From Mollicutes bacterium (lineage in GTDB: Bacteria; Bacillota_I; Bacilli_A; Izemoplasmatales; Izemoplasmataceae): 21,930 nt of DNA. Location: contig PWKX01000049.1 in the NCBI GenBank assembly GCA_003559585.1, forward strand, positions 1-21,930, given 5' to 3'. This document shows, one piece after another, positions 7,571 through 15,195 of the stretch. Made by a program: the position numbers and the translations under genes. The first letter of the stretch is position 1; every line of letters starts with the position of its first letter. The notes under the pieces were generated by a model. That model was given only the letters and a program-made list of their open reading frames with translations, searched no databases and was not told where the DNA came from.

Positions 7571-8321
7571 TCAATATCTTGTTCAAAAAAACCATGCAAT
7601 CTCCAGACATCGTTCTAAGCTGATCATCAAAGCAGGCGCTGTTAAAATCAATGATAACATTGTGATGAAACCGGCCTATCAAGTCCAACCAGACGATGCG
7701 GTTACCATTATTAAAGAGGTCAATCCTTATGTATCACAAGGTGGGCTTAAGCTTGCTTATGCCTTAGACCAGTTTGACATTGATTTAACCAACCACATTG
7801 TTTTAGATGTTGGCGCCTCAACAGGAGGCTTTACTGATTGCGCGTTAAAACACGGCGCAACAGCCGTGATTGCGGTTGATGTTGGCACCTTGCAATTAGC
7901 GCCATCATTAAGACAAAATAAAGCTGTCACGGTGATGGAAAACACAAACTTTCTCGATGTTCAAGCTGACACATTAAACAACGTCACCTTTGCGGTGATG
8001 GATGTAAGTTTCACCTCTTCTTTGCCTTTGGTGAAACATTTAAAAACAATCAAACCAACCTTGCCGATGATTGTGCTCATCAAACCACAATTTGAAGGTG
8101 GTAAAACCAATAAAAAAGGCGTCATTAAACACCCCACGATTCATCAACACGTTTTAAAGCAATATTTATCTCAACTCGCAACACTAAACATTCATGTCAA
8201 AGATTTGGTCGCATCGACCACCAAAGGCCAATCCGGCAACAAAGAATTTCTTGTATATTTAACCGATCATCCTCAACATACATCTCACGCATCGTTGATT
8301 GAAAAAGCTTTGAAAACATAG
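7560..8321 (+). CDS. tlyA: TlyA-family rRNA methyltransferase / hemolysin-like (S4 plus FtsJ domains)
   Basis: TlyA proteins methylate ribosomal RNA 2'-O positions (C1409 in 16S and C1920 in 23S in mycobacteria) and are often annotated as hemolysin. The 253-residue product starts with an S4 RNA-binding domain (about 1-60, MRLDQYLVQKNHAISRHRSK and VKINDNIV) followed by an FtsJ-type SAM methyltransferase: VLDVGASTGGFTDCALKHGA (motif I, about 80-99), AVDVGTLQLAPSLRQN, MDVSFTSSLPLV and LIKPQFEGGK. The motif after the second strand is usually GYGQL; here it reads GTLQL. The ATG lies 10 nt inside dxs, with AAAGGA at about 7545-7550. Within the reduced cluster it precedes recN directly, without the ArgR/AhrC gene seen in Bacillus. 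Confidence 0.93.
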   Translation: MRLDQYLVQKNHAISRHRSKLIIKAGAVKINDNIVMKPAYQVQPDDAVTIIKEVNPYVSQGGLKLAYALDQFDIDLTNHIVLDVGASTGGFTDCALKHGATAVIAVDVGTLQLAPSLRQNKAVTVMENTNFLDVQADTLNNVTFAVMDVSFTSSLPLVKHLKTIKPTLPMIVLIKPQFEGGKTNKKGVIKHPTIHQHVLKQYLSQLATLNIHVKDLVASTTKGQSGNKEFLVYLTDHPQHTSHASLIEKALKT

Positions 8322-8332
8322 GAGGGAACCCC

Positions 8333-10006
8333 ATGTTAAAACATTTAAGTGTGGCACGATTTGCGGTGATTGAAAACATTGATGTCAGTTTTGAAAGCGG
8401 CATGAATGTGTTAACCGGTGAAACTGGTGCGGGTAAAAGCTTATTGATTGATGCCATTGGTCTTTTACTTGGTGAAAGGGCATCGAGCGATTTGATTAGA
8501 AGCGGCTGTGATGACGCGCAAATCAGTGCTTTATTTCAACCGATTAATGACAGCATCAAACAAAAGCTATTAACCCTTGATTTACCTGTCAATGATGATG
8601 AACTGCTCATCACCCGTAAAATCAAAGCCAACAGCGGTAGTGTGATTAAAATCAACGGTGAGTTGGTTACTTTAAACATTTTAAACCAGCTTAGTGATCA
8701 CTTAGCTGACATTCACACCCAACACGATGCCAAACGGCTGTTTAATCAAAACACCTATATTGATTTGATTGACCATTATGATGCTCACATTAGCCCACTT
8801 AAATCAGAGTATCTAGCGGCTCGAAACGTGTATTTAAAAGCACATCAAAACCATACATCCTTAAAAGAAGAACAACACCAAATTAAAGAAAAAATCGACA
8901 TGCTTCAGTATCAATTAGAAGAATTAGAACGTCATGATTTGGTGGTGGATGAATACGAAGCTTTAGAAGAGCGTTTACAGGTCCTTCAAAACTTTGATCA
9001 GGTGTTTAGCCGCATTAAAGAAGCACACCAACACTTAGATGAAAGCGGCGCCACCGACAACATCTATGATGCGAAAAAAGCATTAGAGGATGTATCAGCG
9101 TTTGATGAACATTTAAAAGACTATACACACCGCATTGAAAGTGCCTATTATGAACTCGATGACATTCAAGGCGCGCTTTTTGATAAGCTTTCATCGATGG
9201 ATTTTGATCCTGAGGAGTTAGAACGCTTAGAAACTAGAAAGCATACACTTGATACTTTGAAAAGAAAATACCGCATGGACATCAACGATTTAATTGACCA
9301 TCAGGCAACCATCAAACAGGATTTAGCGCAATTAACCAATTATGATGATGCCTTATTAAACGCTGAAACCGAGTTAAAAAAAGCGTATGATGCGGTTTAT
9401 AAAACAGCCAAAAGTTTAAGTGCCAAACGGCAAAGTGTGGCAAAAACCATCATTCAAAAATTAAAAGGCGAGTTAAAAAGCTTAGAACTGAAAAATGTCC
9501 AGTTCGACATCACCTTTGCCAAACAAGAACAAAGCCGGTTTGATGATGCTAGTGTTTTTACTTTAAAAGGGATTGACACGGTTGATTTTTTAATCTCACC
9601 CAATGTTGGTGAAACCATCAAACCGTTAAGAAAAATCGCCAGTGGTGGTGAGTTATCCCGTATTATGTTGGCACTTAAAACCATTTTTGCCAGTCATAAA
9701 CAACTAAACTTAATGATTTTTGATGAAATTGATAGTGGTGTGAGCGGTTATGTCGCGGCTCAAGTTAGTAAAAAAATGAAGCAAATTGCAAAAAACGTGC
9801 AAGTGATTGCCATCACCCATTTACCACAAGTAGCCGCTGCGGCTGATCACCATTATCACATAGAAAAAACACAGATAGATAACCGTACGAAAACAACGAT
9901 TAGAACCTTAAGTGAAACAGATCGCATTCAAGCGATTGCAGCGATGATCTCAGGGGATGAAGTCACAGAACACAGTTTGAAGAGTGCCAAAGAATTACGC
10001 AAATAA
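8333..10006 (+). CDS. recN: DNA repair protein RecN
   Basis: RecN is an SMC-like ATPase that gathers DNA ends at double-strand breaks for RecA-dependent repair. The 557-residue product (E. coli RecN is 553) has an N-terminal ATPase half with Walker A GETGAGKSLL (about residues 30-39) and ADIHTQHDAKRLF, a central coiled coil of charged heptads (about 160-350), and the C-terminal half with the signature ASGGELSRIMLALKT, Walker B LMIFDEIDSGVSG and AITHLPQVAAAADHHYHIEK. AGGAGGG at about 8321-8327 is one of the strongest ribosome binding sites in the window. It is the last gene of the nusB operon, closed by a bidirectional hairpin directly after the stop. Confidence 0.97.
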   Translation: MLKHLSVARFAVIENIDVSFESGMNVLTGETGAGKSLLIDAIGLLLGERASSDLIRSGCDDAQISALFQPINDSIKQKLLTLDLPVNDDELLITRKIKANSGSVIKINGELVTLNILNQLSDHLADIHTQHDAKRLFNQNTYIDLIDHYDAHISPLKSEYLAARNVYLKAHQNHTSLKEEQHQIKEKIDMLQYQLEELERHDLVVDEYEALEERLQVLQNFDQVFSRIKEAHQHLDESGATDNIYDAKKALEDVSAFDEHLKDYTHRIESAYYELDDIQGALFDKLSSMDFDPEELERLETRKHTLDTLKRKYRMDINDLIDHQATIKQDLAQLTNYDDALLNAETELKKAYDAVYKTAKSLSAKRQSVAKTIIQKLKGELKSLELKNVQFDITFAKQEQSRFDDASVFTLKGIDTVDFLISPNVGETIKPLRKIASGGELSRIMLALKTIFASHKQLNLMIFDEIDSGVSGYVAAQVSKKMKQIAKNVQVIAITHLPQVAAAADHHYHIEKTQIDNRTKTTIRTLSETDRIQAIAAMISGDEVTEHSLKSAKELRK

Positions 10007-10028
10007 AAAAAGCGCCTAAGCGCTTTTT
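10007..10028. terminator. bidirectional terminator between recN and the small minus-strand gene
   Basis: AAAAAGCGC (10007-10015) pairs perfectly with GCGCTTTTT (10020-10028) around a 4-nt loop. It has T runs on both strands, so it can end recN on the plus strand and the convergent small gene on the minus strand. Confidence 0.9.
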
Positions 10029-10030
10029 CC

Positions 10031-10207
10031 TTATCCCATCATGACTCTAAACATCACAAACACAGTTGTGGCAACTAATCCTAGCAAAAAGGCCACAACC
10101 AAAATCAAAACAACAGTTTTACCCCAAGTCTTCTTTAATGGGTTTGTGTAATGCGGTTCTTTCATTTCTTGTTGTTGTTTCTTTGGTCTTTTACGACTTT
10201 TTGGCAT
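10031..10207 (-). CDS. small single-pass membrane protein of unknown function (58 aa)
   Basis: On the minus strand an ATG at 10207-10205 opens 58 codons ending in TAA at 10033-10031. The product begins MPKSRKRPKKQQQEMKEPHY, very basic and hydrophilic, then KKTWGK leads into one hydrophobic helix (about residues 32-55, VVLILVVAFLLGLVATTVFV) and a short tail. The basic side should stay in the cytoplasm. A GAGGTGAT at 10219-10212 lies before tandem ATGs; the second gives normal spacing, the first (10210) would add one Met. A TATAAT -10 lies on the same strand at 10259-10254, and the recN hairpin serves as terminator. Start, promoter and terminator together make it convincing as a gene. I do not recognise the family; the function is unknown. 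Confidence 0.8.
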   Translation of the reverse strand: MPKSRKRPKKQQQEMKEPHYTNPLKKTWGKTVVLILVVAFLLGLVATTVFVMFRVMMG

Positions 10208-10253
10208 CATATCACCTCAGTTATTATGCGCGTTATCTGGTTCGACTTTACTC

Positions 10254-10261
10254 ATTATACT
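10254..10261. promoter_or_regulatory. overlapping divergent -10 elements for dinB (+) and the small membrane protein gene (-)
   Basis: Plus-strand TATACT (10256-10261) and minus-strand TATAAT (10259-10254) share four base pairs. The plus-strand -35 candidate is TTATCT at 10233-10238 with a 17-nt spacer. The minus-strand -35 candidate is weak (TTTCCT, 17 nt away, at about 10282-10277). RNA polymerase could occupy only one at a time, so mutual exclusion of the two genes is plausible but inferred. Confidence 0.55.
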
Positions 10262-10290
10262 AAATTTAATTAAAAAAGGAAAGTTCATTC

Positions 10291-11475
10291 ATGAAAAAAT
10301 ACAAAGTGATTTTCCACATTGACCTAAATGCGTTTTACGCCAGCTGTGAAGTAGCGGAAGACCCTTCACTAAAAAACATCCCGATTGGCATTGGCCCTAA
10401 GTCTGATCGTGGCATTTTAACGACCGCCAATTATGAAGCCCGCAAATATGGCGTTAAGAGTGCGATGAACCTATATGAAGCCCGCAAGCTATGTCCACAA
10501 CTGAAAGTTATTCCCACCAATTTTCCTTTATATGAAAAATATTCAGGTTTGTTTTTTGACTATTTAAAAACATGGACCGATCAAATCGAACCGGCCTCGA
10601 TTGATGAAGGGTATTTAGATATGACAGATGCTTTAAACAACAAACACCCACTTGATGTGGCCAAACGCATGCAACAAGATTTAATGGACGCCTATCACTT
10701 GCCGGTATCCATTGGCATTGCGCCGAATATGTTTTTAGCTAAAATGGCATCGGACATGAAAAAACCATTAGGCATCACTGTCTTAAGAAAACGCGATGTT
10801 GAGAAAAAACTTTGGCCCTTACCAATTGAAGATTTACATGGCATCGGTAAAAAAACGGTGCCGAACTTAAAACTGTTGGGCATCAAAACCATTGGTGATT
10901 TAGCCACGTTTAAAGACCGTTCAAAACTAGAAGCGTTTTTAGGCAATCAAACCACGGGTTTTATGGATAAAGTGCACGGTCATGATGAGCGTGTGGTTGA
11001 CCCATCTAGACAAGAGTCTCACCAAAGCATTGGCAATTCCAAAACGTATGAAGGGTTTTTGCACGAATATCAAGAAATGATTCAAGCCTTAGAATCACTT
11101 ACCAACCGCATGATTGAGCGTATGAAAGATCACGAACTGGCCGCTAAAACGATATCGGTACAAGTAAGAGACCATGATTATACCAATCATTCTAAACACC
11201 ACACGTTTGATTACCATACCGATCATTATTATGAAATCTTTGAAGTAGTCGAACACTTATTTGATCAATTGTATGAAGAAAAACCCATTCATTTACTTGG
11301 GGTGAGTGCGGCCAATTTAGAGGTTAAAGAACGCTTGTTCAAACAACTCAACATTTTCGATACATCTAAGGTAGAGAAAAAAGATGATGCCATTCATGCG
11401 TTATTACATAGCATCAATGCAAACTATGATAAACCGATTTTAAAACAAGGCATATCTAAAAAGAAACAAACGTAA
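10291..11475 (+). CDS. dinB: DNA polymerase IV (Y-family, DinB)
   Basis: DinB carries out translesion synthesis. The 394-residue product has the Y-family palm, fingers, thumb and little finger. Metal-binding residues are D11 in FHIDLNAFYAS and D105/E106 in ASIDEGYLD; Y16 is in the steric-gate position. The helix-hairpin-helix of the thumb is visible as LPIEDLHGIGKKTVPNLKLLGIKTIGDLA. The little finger contains YTNHSKHHTFDYHTD. A beta-clamp binding motif QLNIF lies at residues 352-356, followed by a 38-residue basic-ended tail, as in several Firmicute DinB proteins. AAAGGAAAG at 10273-10282 precedes ATG 10291. It is divergent from the small membrane protein gene. No LexA-like operator was recognised in front of it. 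Confidence 0.95.
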   Translation: MKKYKVIFHIDLNAFYASCEVAEDPSLKNIPIGIGPKSDRGILTTANYEARKYGVKSAMNLYEARKLCPQLKVIPTNFPLYEKYSGLFFDYLKTWTDQIEPASIDEGYLDMTDALNNKHPLDVAKRMQQDLMDAYHLPVSIGIAPNMFLAKMASDMKKPLGITVLRKRDVEKKLWPLPIEDLHGIGKKTVPNLKLLGIKTIGDLATFKDRSKLEAFLGNQTTGFMDKVHGHDERVVDPSRQESHQSIGNSKTYEGFLHEYQEMIQALESLTNRMIERMKDHELAAKTISVQVRDHDYTNHSKHHTFDYHTDHYYEIFEVVEHLFDQLYEEKPIHLLGVSAANLEVKERLFKQLNIFDTSKVEKKDDAIHALLHSINANYDKPILKQGISKKKQT

Positions 11476-11490
11476 AGTAAGATTACATTA

Positions 11491-11517
11491 TTGATTAAAC
11501 CATAAATGTGATAAAAT
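11491..11517 (+). promoter_or_regulatory. predicted promoter of the repeat lipoprotein gene
   Basis: TGA followed by TAAAAT (11509-11517) resembles an extended -10. TTGATT at 11491-11496 resembles a -35, though the 15-nt spacer is short, so the extended -10 may carry most of the activity. No terminator was seen after dinB, so read-through is also possible. Confidence 0.5.
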
Positions 11518-11548
11518 AAATTTAAGTTGCGACAAAGGGGTGTCATTG

Positions 11549-13765
11549 ATGATTAAACGAATGTTCTTATTTTTTAGCACCATGGCTTTCATCATGTTGC
11601 TGGTTGCTTGTGGGGAAGACACGGTTGATGGTGTGGATACACCACGTTTTTCACATCTAGAGGTCAATAATACCGACCCTGGAACACCAGATGATTTTAA
11701 TGTGTTTTTTGTAGAAAAAAATGAATTGATTACCATTGATATTTATTTAGATAATCCATCTAATTTGCCAATTAACTTGATTTCAATTAACGGCACACCG
11801 TATCGCCAAGCTCGGTTTGAAGACAATTCAACATCATCACACATCATTTTAAGACTCGATGTGCTTAGAGTGCCTGGTCAAACCCAATATGAAATCAATG
11901 AAATAGAATACACCCACCCAGAAGACGGGGTGCAATCGGTTGGTGTACACCAAGATAACATCTTTCAAGTCTATGTTTTAGAAAGTTCGCCTACCGGCGA
12001 ATTTAATCAAATTACGACCAATCAAACTTCTTTGAGTGCCAATTTGAATTTACGCGATCCCGATCAAACGATTGTGAGTGCTGAGTTGGTGTTATTGCTC
12101 AATGACTCAGAAATCGAGAAAAAATCGTTATCGATAGGATTACATACCTATCAGTTTACTGATCTTTATTCTGATACGGCATACGACGTACAAGTCGTTG
12201 TCACTTATGAAAGAGCAGCGGGAGAATTGGTACAAGAAAGCATGGTTTTAAATGAAGCTTTAGATGTTAAAACCAACCATAAAACCGCTCCGAGTGTTGA
12301 GATGAGGGATGTCGCCCAAACCGAACGGACCATCACCTTTGACCTTGATGCTGTTGACCCCGATCAAACAGGCCGTTTTACAGACATCGCACTTTATCAA
12401 AATGATCAACGCATCCATACTTTTGCGGACGGCGAAGCTTTTGAAGCCACTGATTTATTTAGCGATACAACCTATGATATTTATGCTGAATATACGTATG
12501 ATTTAAACGATACAACCGGACCACAAACCATCATCTTAACACAAACCATCACCACCGATACTTTGACTGCACCGACACTTGATATTGAAAATCTTAGCCC
12601 AACTGAAGAGGCTGTCTTGTTTGATTTATACTTTGAAGATCTCGATCAAACGTTAATGGGTGATACCTTAACCATTGAACTATGGAAAGACGATGTTTTA
12701 ATAAATACCCAAACAACCTCCTTAGATGCTTTAGAATCTTTAAGTTTTGATGGCTTGTTAAGCGACAGTGATTATACCATCATCGTTAAAGCAACCTTTG
12801 ATTTAAACGATCAACACGGCACACAAGAGGGCACATTAAGTTCACACCTCTTCACCACAGAACCAGTCACCCTACCAGAGGTTGATGTTCAAACGCAAAC
12901 CGTGGATGAATCACGACTCATCTTTCGCATTAACACCGAAGCCATTCAAGCGCTGTTAACCGATGATGTTTTACACATTCATTTTTACGACACTGACACT
13001 GGTGTTTTATTAAAATCAGCACAACTGATTCAAGATACCTTAACCTTAGAAGTTAAAGATATGTTGGCTAATCAAAGTGTGCGCTTAGAAATCATTGGAA
13101 CCTATGATTTAAACGATGGGTTGGGTGATCGTACCGGTGTGATGTATGCCAATACATATCAAACCACCGCTAACGCCATCCCAACGGGTCAAATCAATGC
13201 GGTTAATTTTGACCAATCATCCATCACCTTCAGCTATACCTTAAATGATCCTGATAACACGTTAGTGCCAGATAGGTTTATCGCCATCATCTATGAAGAT
13301 AACGGCCAAACCCTAGAAATCATCGGCACACTCATCTTAGACCCAAGTGTCTCAGAACACACCTTTGATTACACGCCTAAGGCGGCTTATAGTTACGGGG
13401 TTCAGTTGTTTGTTGATTACGATCTTAGAGATGGACAAGGCATCACAGAAGAACATAGCTTAAACGCATTATACGTTGTCACAGACCTCCACGCCAAAGC
13501 TCCGAGTGCCACACTTGAATTAAGTGACATTCAAGATACATCGGTGATAGCTCATTATGAGGTTTTAGATATCGATGATACCATCACTGCGATGACGTTA
13601 TCCATCAACGGCGAGACGGTATCTGTCTCTGATTTAGAAGATACTTATCTATTTGATGGCTTAACTGAAGCGACATCGTACACCATCACATTTACGATTA
13701 CTTATGAACAAAAAGGTGAAACACAAACCTTGGTTGTTGAAGAAACCTTCACGACATCTGGTTAA
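11549..13765 (+). CDS. surface lipoprotein with six tandem ~100-residue beta-sandwich-like repeats
   Basis: The 738-residue product starts with a lipoprotein signal: basic MIKR, a hydrophobic core, and lipobox LVAC with Cys21 as the lipid-bearing residue. A unique domain (about 22-146) is followed by six repeats starting near residues 147, 247, 341, 442, 544 and 651. Each opens with Pro and alternating hydrophobics, usually has D-x-D-Q/N/D-T about 20 residues in, then an L-x-S-x-T-x-Y-x-I strand and, in repeats 2-5, a Y/F-D-L-N/R-D-x-x-G motif. This looks like FN3/Ig-type domains on the outer face of the membrane, suited to adhesion or ligand binding; function is inferred. ATG 11549 fits AAAGGGG at 11534-11540. 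It is convergent with the MFS gene and shares its terminator. Confidence 0.85.
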   Translation: MIKRMFLFFSTMAFIMLLVACGEDTVDGVDTPRFSHLEVNNTDPGTPDDFNVFFVEKNELITIDIYLDNPSNLPINLISINGTPYRQARFEDNSTSSHIILRLDVLRVPGQTQYEINEIEYTHPEDGVQSVGVHQDNIFQVYVLESSPTGEFNQITTNQTSLSANLNLRDPDQTIVSAELVLLLNDSEIEKKSLSIGLHTYQFTDLYSDTAYDVQVVVTYERAAGELVQESMVLNEALDVKTNHKTAPSVEMRDVAQTERTITFDLDAVDPDQTGRFTDIALYQNDQRIHTFADGEAFEATDLFSDTTYDIYAEYTYDLNDTTGPQTIILTQTITTDTLTAPTLDIENLSPTEEAVLFDLYFEDLDQTLMGDTLTIELWKDDVLINTQTTSLDALESLSFDGLLSDSDYTIIVKATFDLNDQHGTQEGTLSSHLFTTEPVTLPEVDVQTQTVDESRLIFRINTEAIQALLTDDVLHIHFYDTDTGVLLKSAQLIQDTLTLEVKDMLANQSVRLEIIGTYDLNDGLGDRTGVMYANTYQTTANAIPTGQINAVNFDQSSITFSYTLNDPDNTLVPDRFIAIIYEDNGQTLEIIGTLILDPSVSEHTFDYTPKAAYSYGVQLFVDYDLRDGQGITEEHSLNALYVVTDLHAKAPSATLELSDIQDTSVIAHYEVLDIDDTITAMTLSINGETVSVSDLEDTYLFDGLTEATSYTITFTITYEQKGETQTLVVEETFTTSG
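11987..13762 (+). repeat. six-unit diverged tandem repeat within the lipoprotein gene (about 300 bp per unit)
   Basis: Units begin near 11987, 12287, 12569, 12872, 13178 and 13499. They are about 94-107 codons long, the last 88. Similarity is clearest in protein. At DNA level only short blocks remain, for example GATTTAAACGAT near 12500, 12800 and 13108, and CCCGATCAAAC near 12059 and 12360. The units are old duplications and not a recent expansion. Confidence 0.8.
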
Positions 13766-13801
13766 AAAAAAGACAATGTGTTAAATCACATTGTCTTTTT
13801 T
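13766..13801. terminator. bidirectional terminator shared by the lipoprotein and MFS genes
   Basis: A perfect 15-bp stem, AAAAAAGACAATGTG (13766-13780) with CACATTGTCTTTTTT (13787-13801), encloses the loop TTAAAT. The loop holds the TAA stop of the minus-strand MFS gene, and the right arm encodes its last residues. A-tracts on one side become T-tracts on the other, so it works in both directions. Confidence 0.92.
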
Positions 13802-15052
13802 AACGGGTTTATTAATGGATAGAGCAAAGAACATCGCCATCACCGTTAAGCCCATCATCAAATATATAGCAGGGTTAAAACTACCAGTTAAATCAAAAGC
13901 CAGTCCTAAGGGGAAGGGGCCTACAGCGGTTGACAACACCATGAATACAGTGGCGGCACCACGGATGGAACCTAAGTACTTTCTGCCGAAATAAGTTGGC
14001 CATATCGTACTTAGCGTCACAACTTGAATGGCGACAGCCGTGCCGTAAAATAGAATGAAAATGATGGCACTGGTACTGCCGTTGACAAACCAAGCCAAAA
14101 ACGCCATGGATATAAAAATCATGATTTGTGTGATTAAAAACACATATTTAGGCGGCAATTGATCGATTAATATTCTAGCCACAAAGGGCATAAAAAAAGC
14201 AGGAAACGCAATCATACCAATGATGAATGACGCTTGTGATTCGGCCACTTGGCGTTGTTGCATCATTTCAAAAAAGTGAAACGTGACCCCGGTTGAAAAC
14301 ATAGGAACCACGATGCTCATTAACCCAATAAACCAAAACTCTTTGGTATGAACAGCTTGTTTTAAAGTGAAGCTTTCGTGTTCTAACTTTGCTAGTGCAT
14401 CGGCTTTATCTTCATCAGAAGAGGCACCATTATTATCGATGTTTAACCCGATGTCTTCTGGTTTGTTAATAACAGTGAAAAAAGCAACAGGCACAAATAA
14501 GATCAATAAGGCAATCCCCCAAAAACGCCAAGCTTGTTCCCAACCAACCGTCGTAATCAACCAATAATTAAAAGCCGGAACACTTAAGGTCGCTAAAAGA
14601 CCACCCATGTTTTCAAGACTTATGGCAAACGCTCTTTTTTTCTCAAACCATTGTGGCACAAGCGAATGCGGAATCAAGGTCATCGAACCTTGACCAAAAT
14701 ATCTTAGTAGAAAAAACCCAACAAAAATCATTCCAATATTCATCACATATGAATTATAAAAGGCTGTTAAAGCAAGTAAAATACCAACAGTAACCATCAT
14801 CACCCTTTGTCCAAAACGGTCTACCATTTTTCCCATCACCACAAGTAATGAGCCACTTAAAATAGTCGCAATCATATACCCAAATGACATCAAAGCACTA
14901 GAATAGCCAAATTCATGCCGGTAAACATTAATGAAAACACTGATTGAATAGGTTTGTCCGGGTGCTGAAAAAAAGAGACTGAACGCACTGATGAAGACCA
15001 TGACCCAGCCGTAATATAATTTTTTATTGATTTTTAAAGCTAATGAAGCCAC
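13781..15052 (-). CDS. MFS transporter, OFA/monocarboxylate-type
   Basis: This 423-residue protein has about 12 predicted transmembrane helices in two halves with a charged cytoplasmic loop (about residues 205-235, with SSDEDKADALAKLEHE). MFS motif A is visible between helices 2 and 3 as GKMVDRFGQRVMM. The N-terminal YYGWVMVFISAFSLFFSAPGQTYSISVF and RRAFAIS-like SLVPQWFEKKRAFAIS segments resemble the oxalate/formate antiporter and monocarboxylate transporter group, so an organic-acid or anion substrate is likely but not proven. The start is GTG at 15052-15050, with AAAGGA about 9 nt upstream and a TATAAT -10 at 15083-15078. It is divergent from the coiled-coil gene and convergent with the lipoprotein gene; its 3' end lies inside the shared terminator hairpin. 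Confidence 0.88.
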   Translation of the reverse strand: MASLALKINKKLYYGWVMVFISAFSLFFSAPGQTYSISVFINVYRHEFGYSSALMSFGYMIATILSGSLLVVMGKMVDRFGQRVMMVTVGILLALTAFYNSYVMNIGMIFVGFFLLRYFGQGSMTLIPHSLVPQWFEKKRAFAISLENMGGLLATLSVPAFNYWLITTVGWEQAWRFWGIALLILFVPVAFFTVINKPEDIGLNIDNNGASSDEDKADALAKLEHESFTLKQAVHTKEFWFIGLMSIVVPMFSTGVTFHFFEMMQQRQVAESQASFIIGMIAFPAFFMPFVARILIDQLPPKYVFLITQIMIFISMAFLAWFVNGSTSAIIFILFYGTAVAIQVVTLSTIWPTYFGRKYLGSIRGAATVFMVLSTAVGPFPLGLAFDLTGSFNPAIYLMMGLTVMAMFFALSINKPVKKDNVI

Positions 15053-15077
15053 GCTAACACGTCCTTTTCCGAAAAAG

Positions 15078-15083
15078 ATTATA
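15078..15083 (-). promoter_or_regulatory. -10 element of the MFS gene promoter
   Basis: TATAAT reads on the minus strand at 15083-15078, preceded by TATGT. The predicted transcript start lies near 15071, leaving a short leader with the AAAGGA site. No good -35 hexamer is seen at 16-18 nt. Confidence 0.6.
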
Positions 15084-15133
15084 ACATACTACCAACAAAA
15101 AACCCATAAACAAACGTTAAACACGAGAAATTA

Positions 15134-15162
15134 TTTCAAGTCCTACTAGATTGATGTATAAT
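15134..15162 (+). promoter_or_regulatory. predicted promoter of the coiled-coil membrane protein gene
   Basis: A perfect TATAAT at 15157-15162 has TTTCAA at 15134-15139 as a partial -35 with a 17-nt spacer. It lies 34 nt before ATG 15196, with GAGGTG at 15185-15190 between. Confidence 0.65.
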
Positions 15163-15195
15163 GAAAGTATAAAAAGGTTGCGATGAGGTGTGTGT

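Noticed and set aside
10066..10263. A 65-codon plus-strand open frame between recN and dinB
   Set aside because: It is antisense to the small minus-strand membrane protein gene, which has the ribosome binding site, -10 and terminator. The plus-strand frame has no start site, and it runs through the shared promoter region.
10221..10290. LexA/SOS box in front of dinB
   Set aside because: No GAAC-N4-GTTC-type palindrome was seen in the intergenic region.
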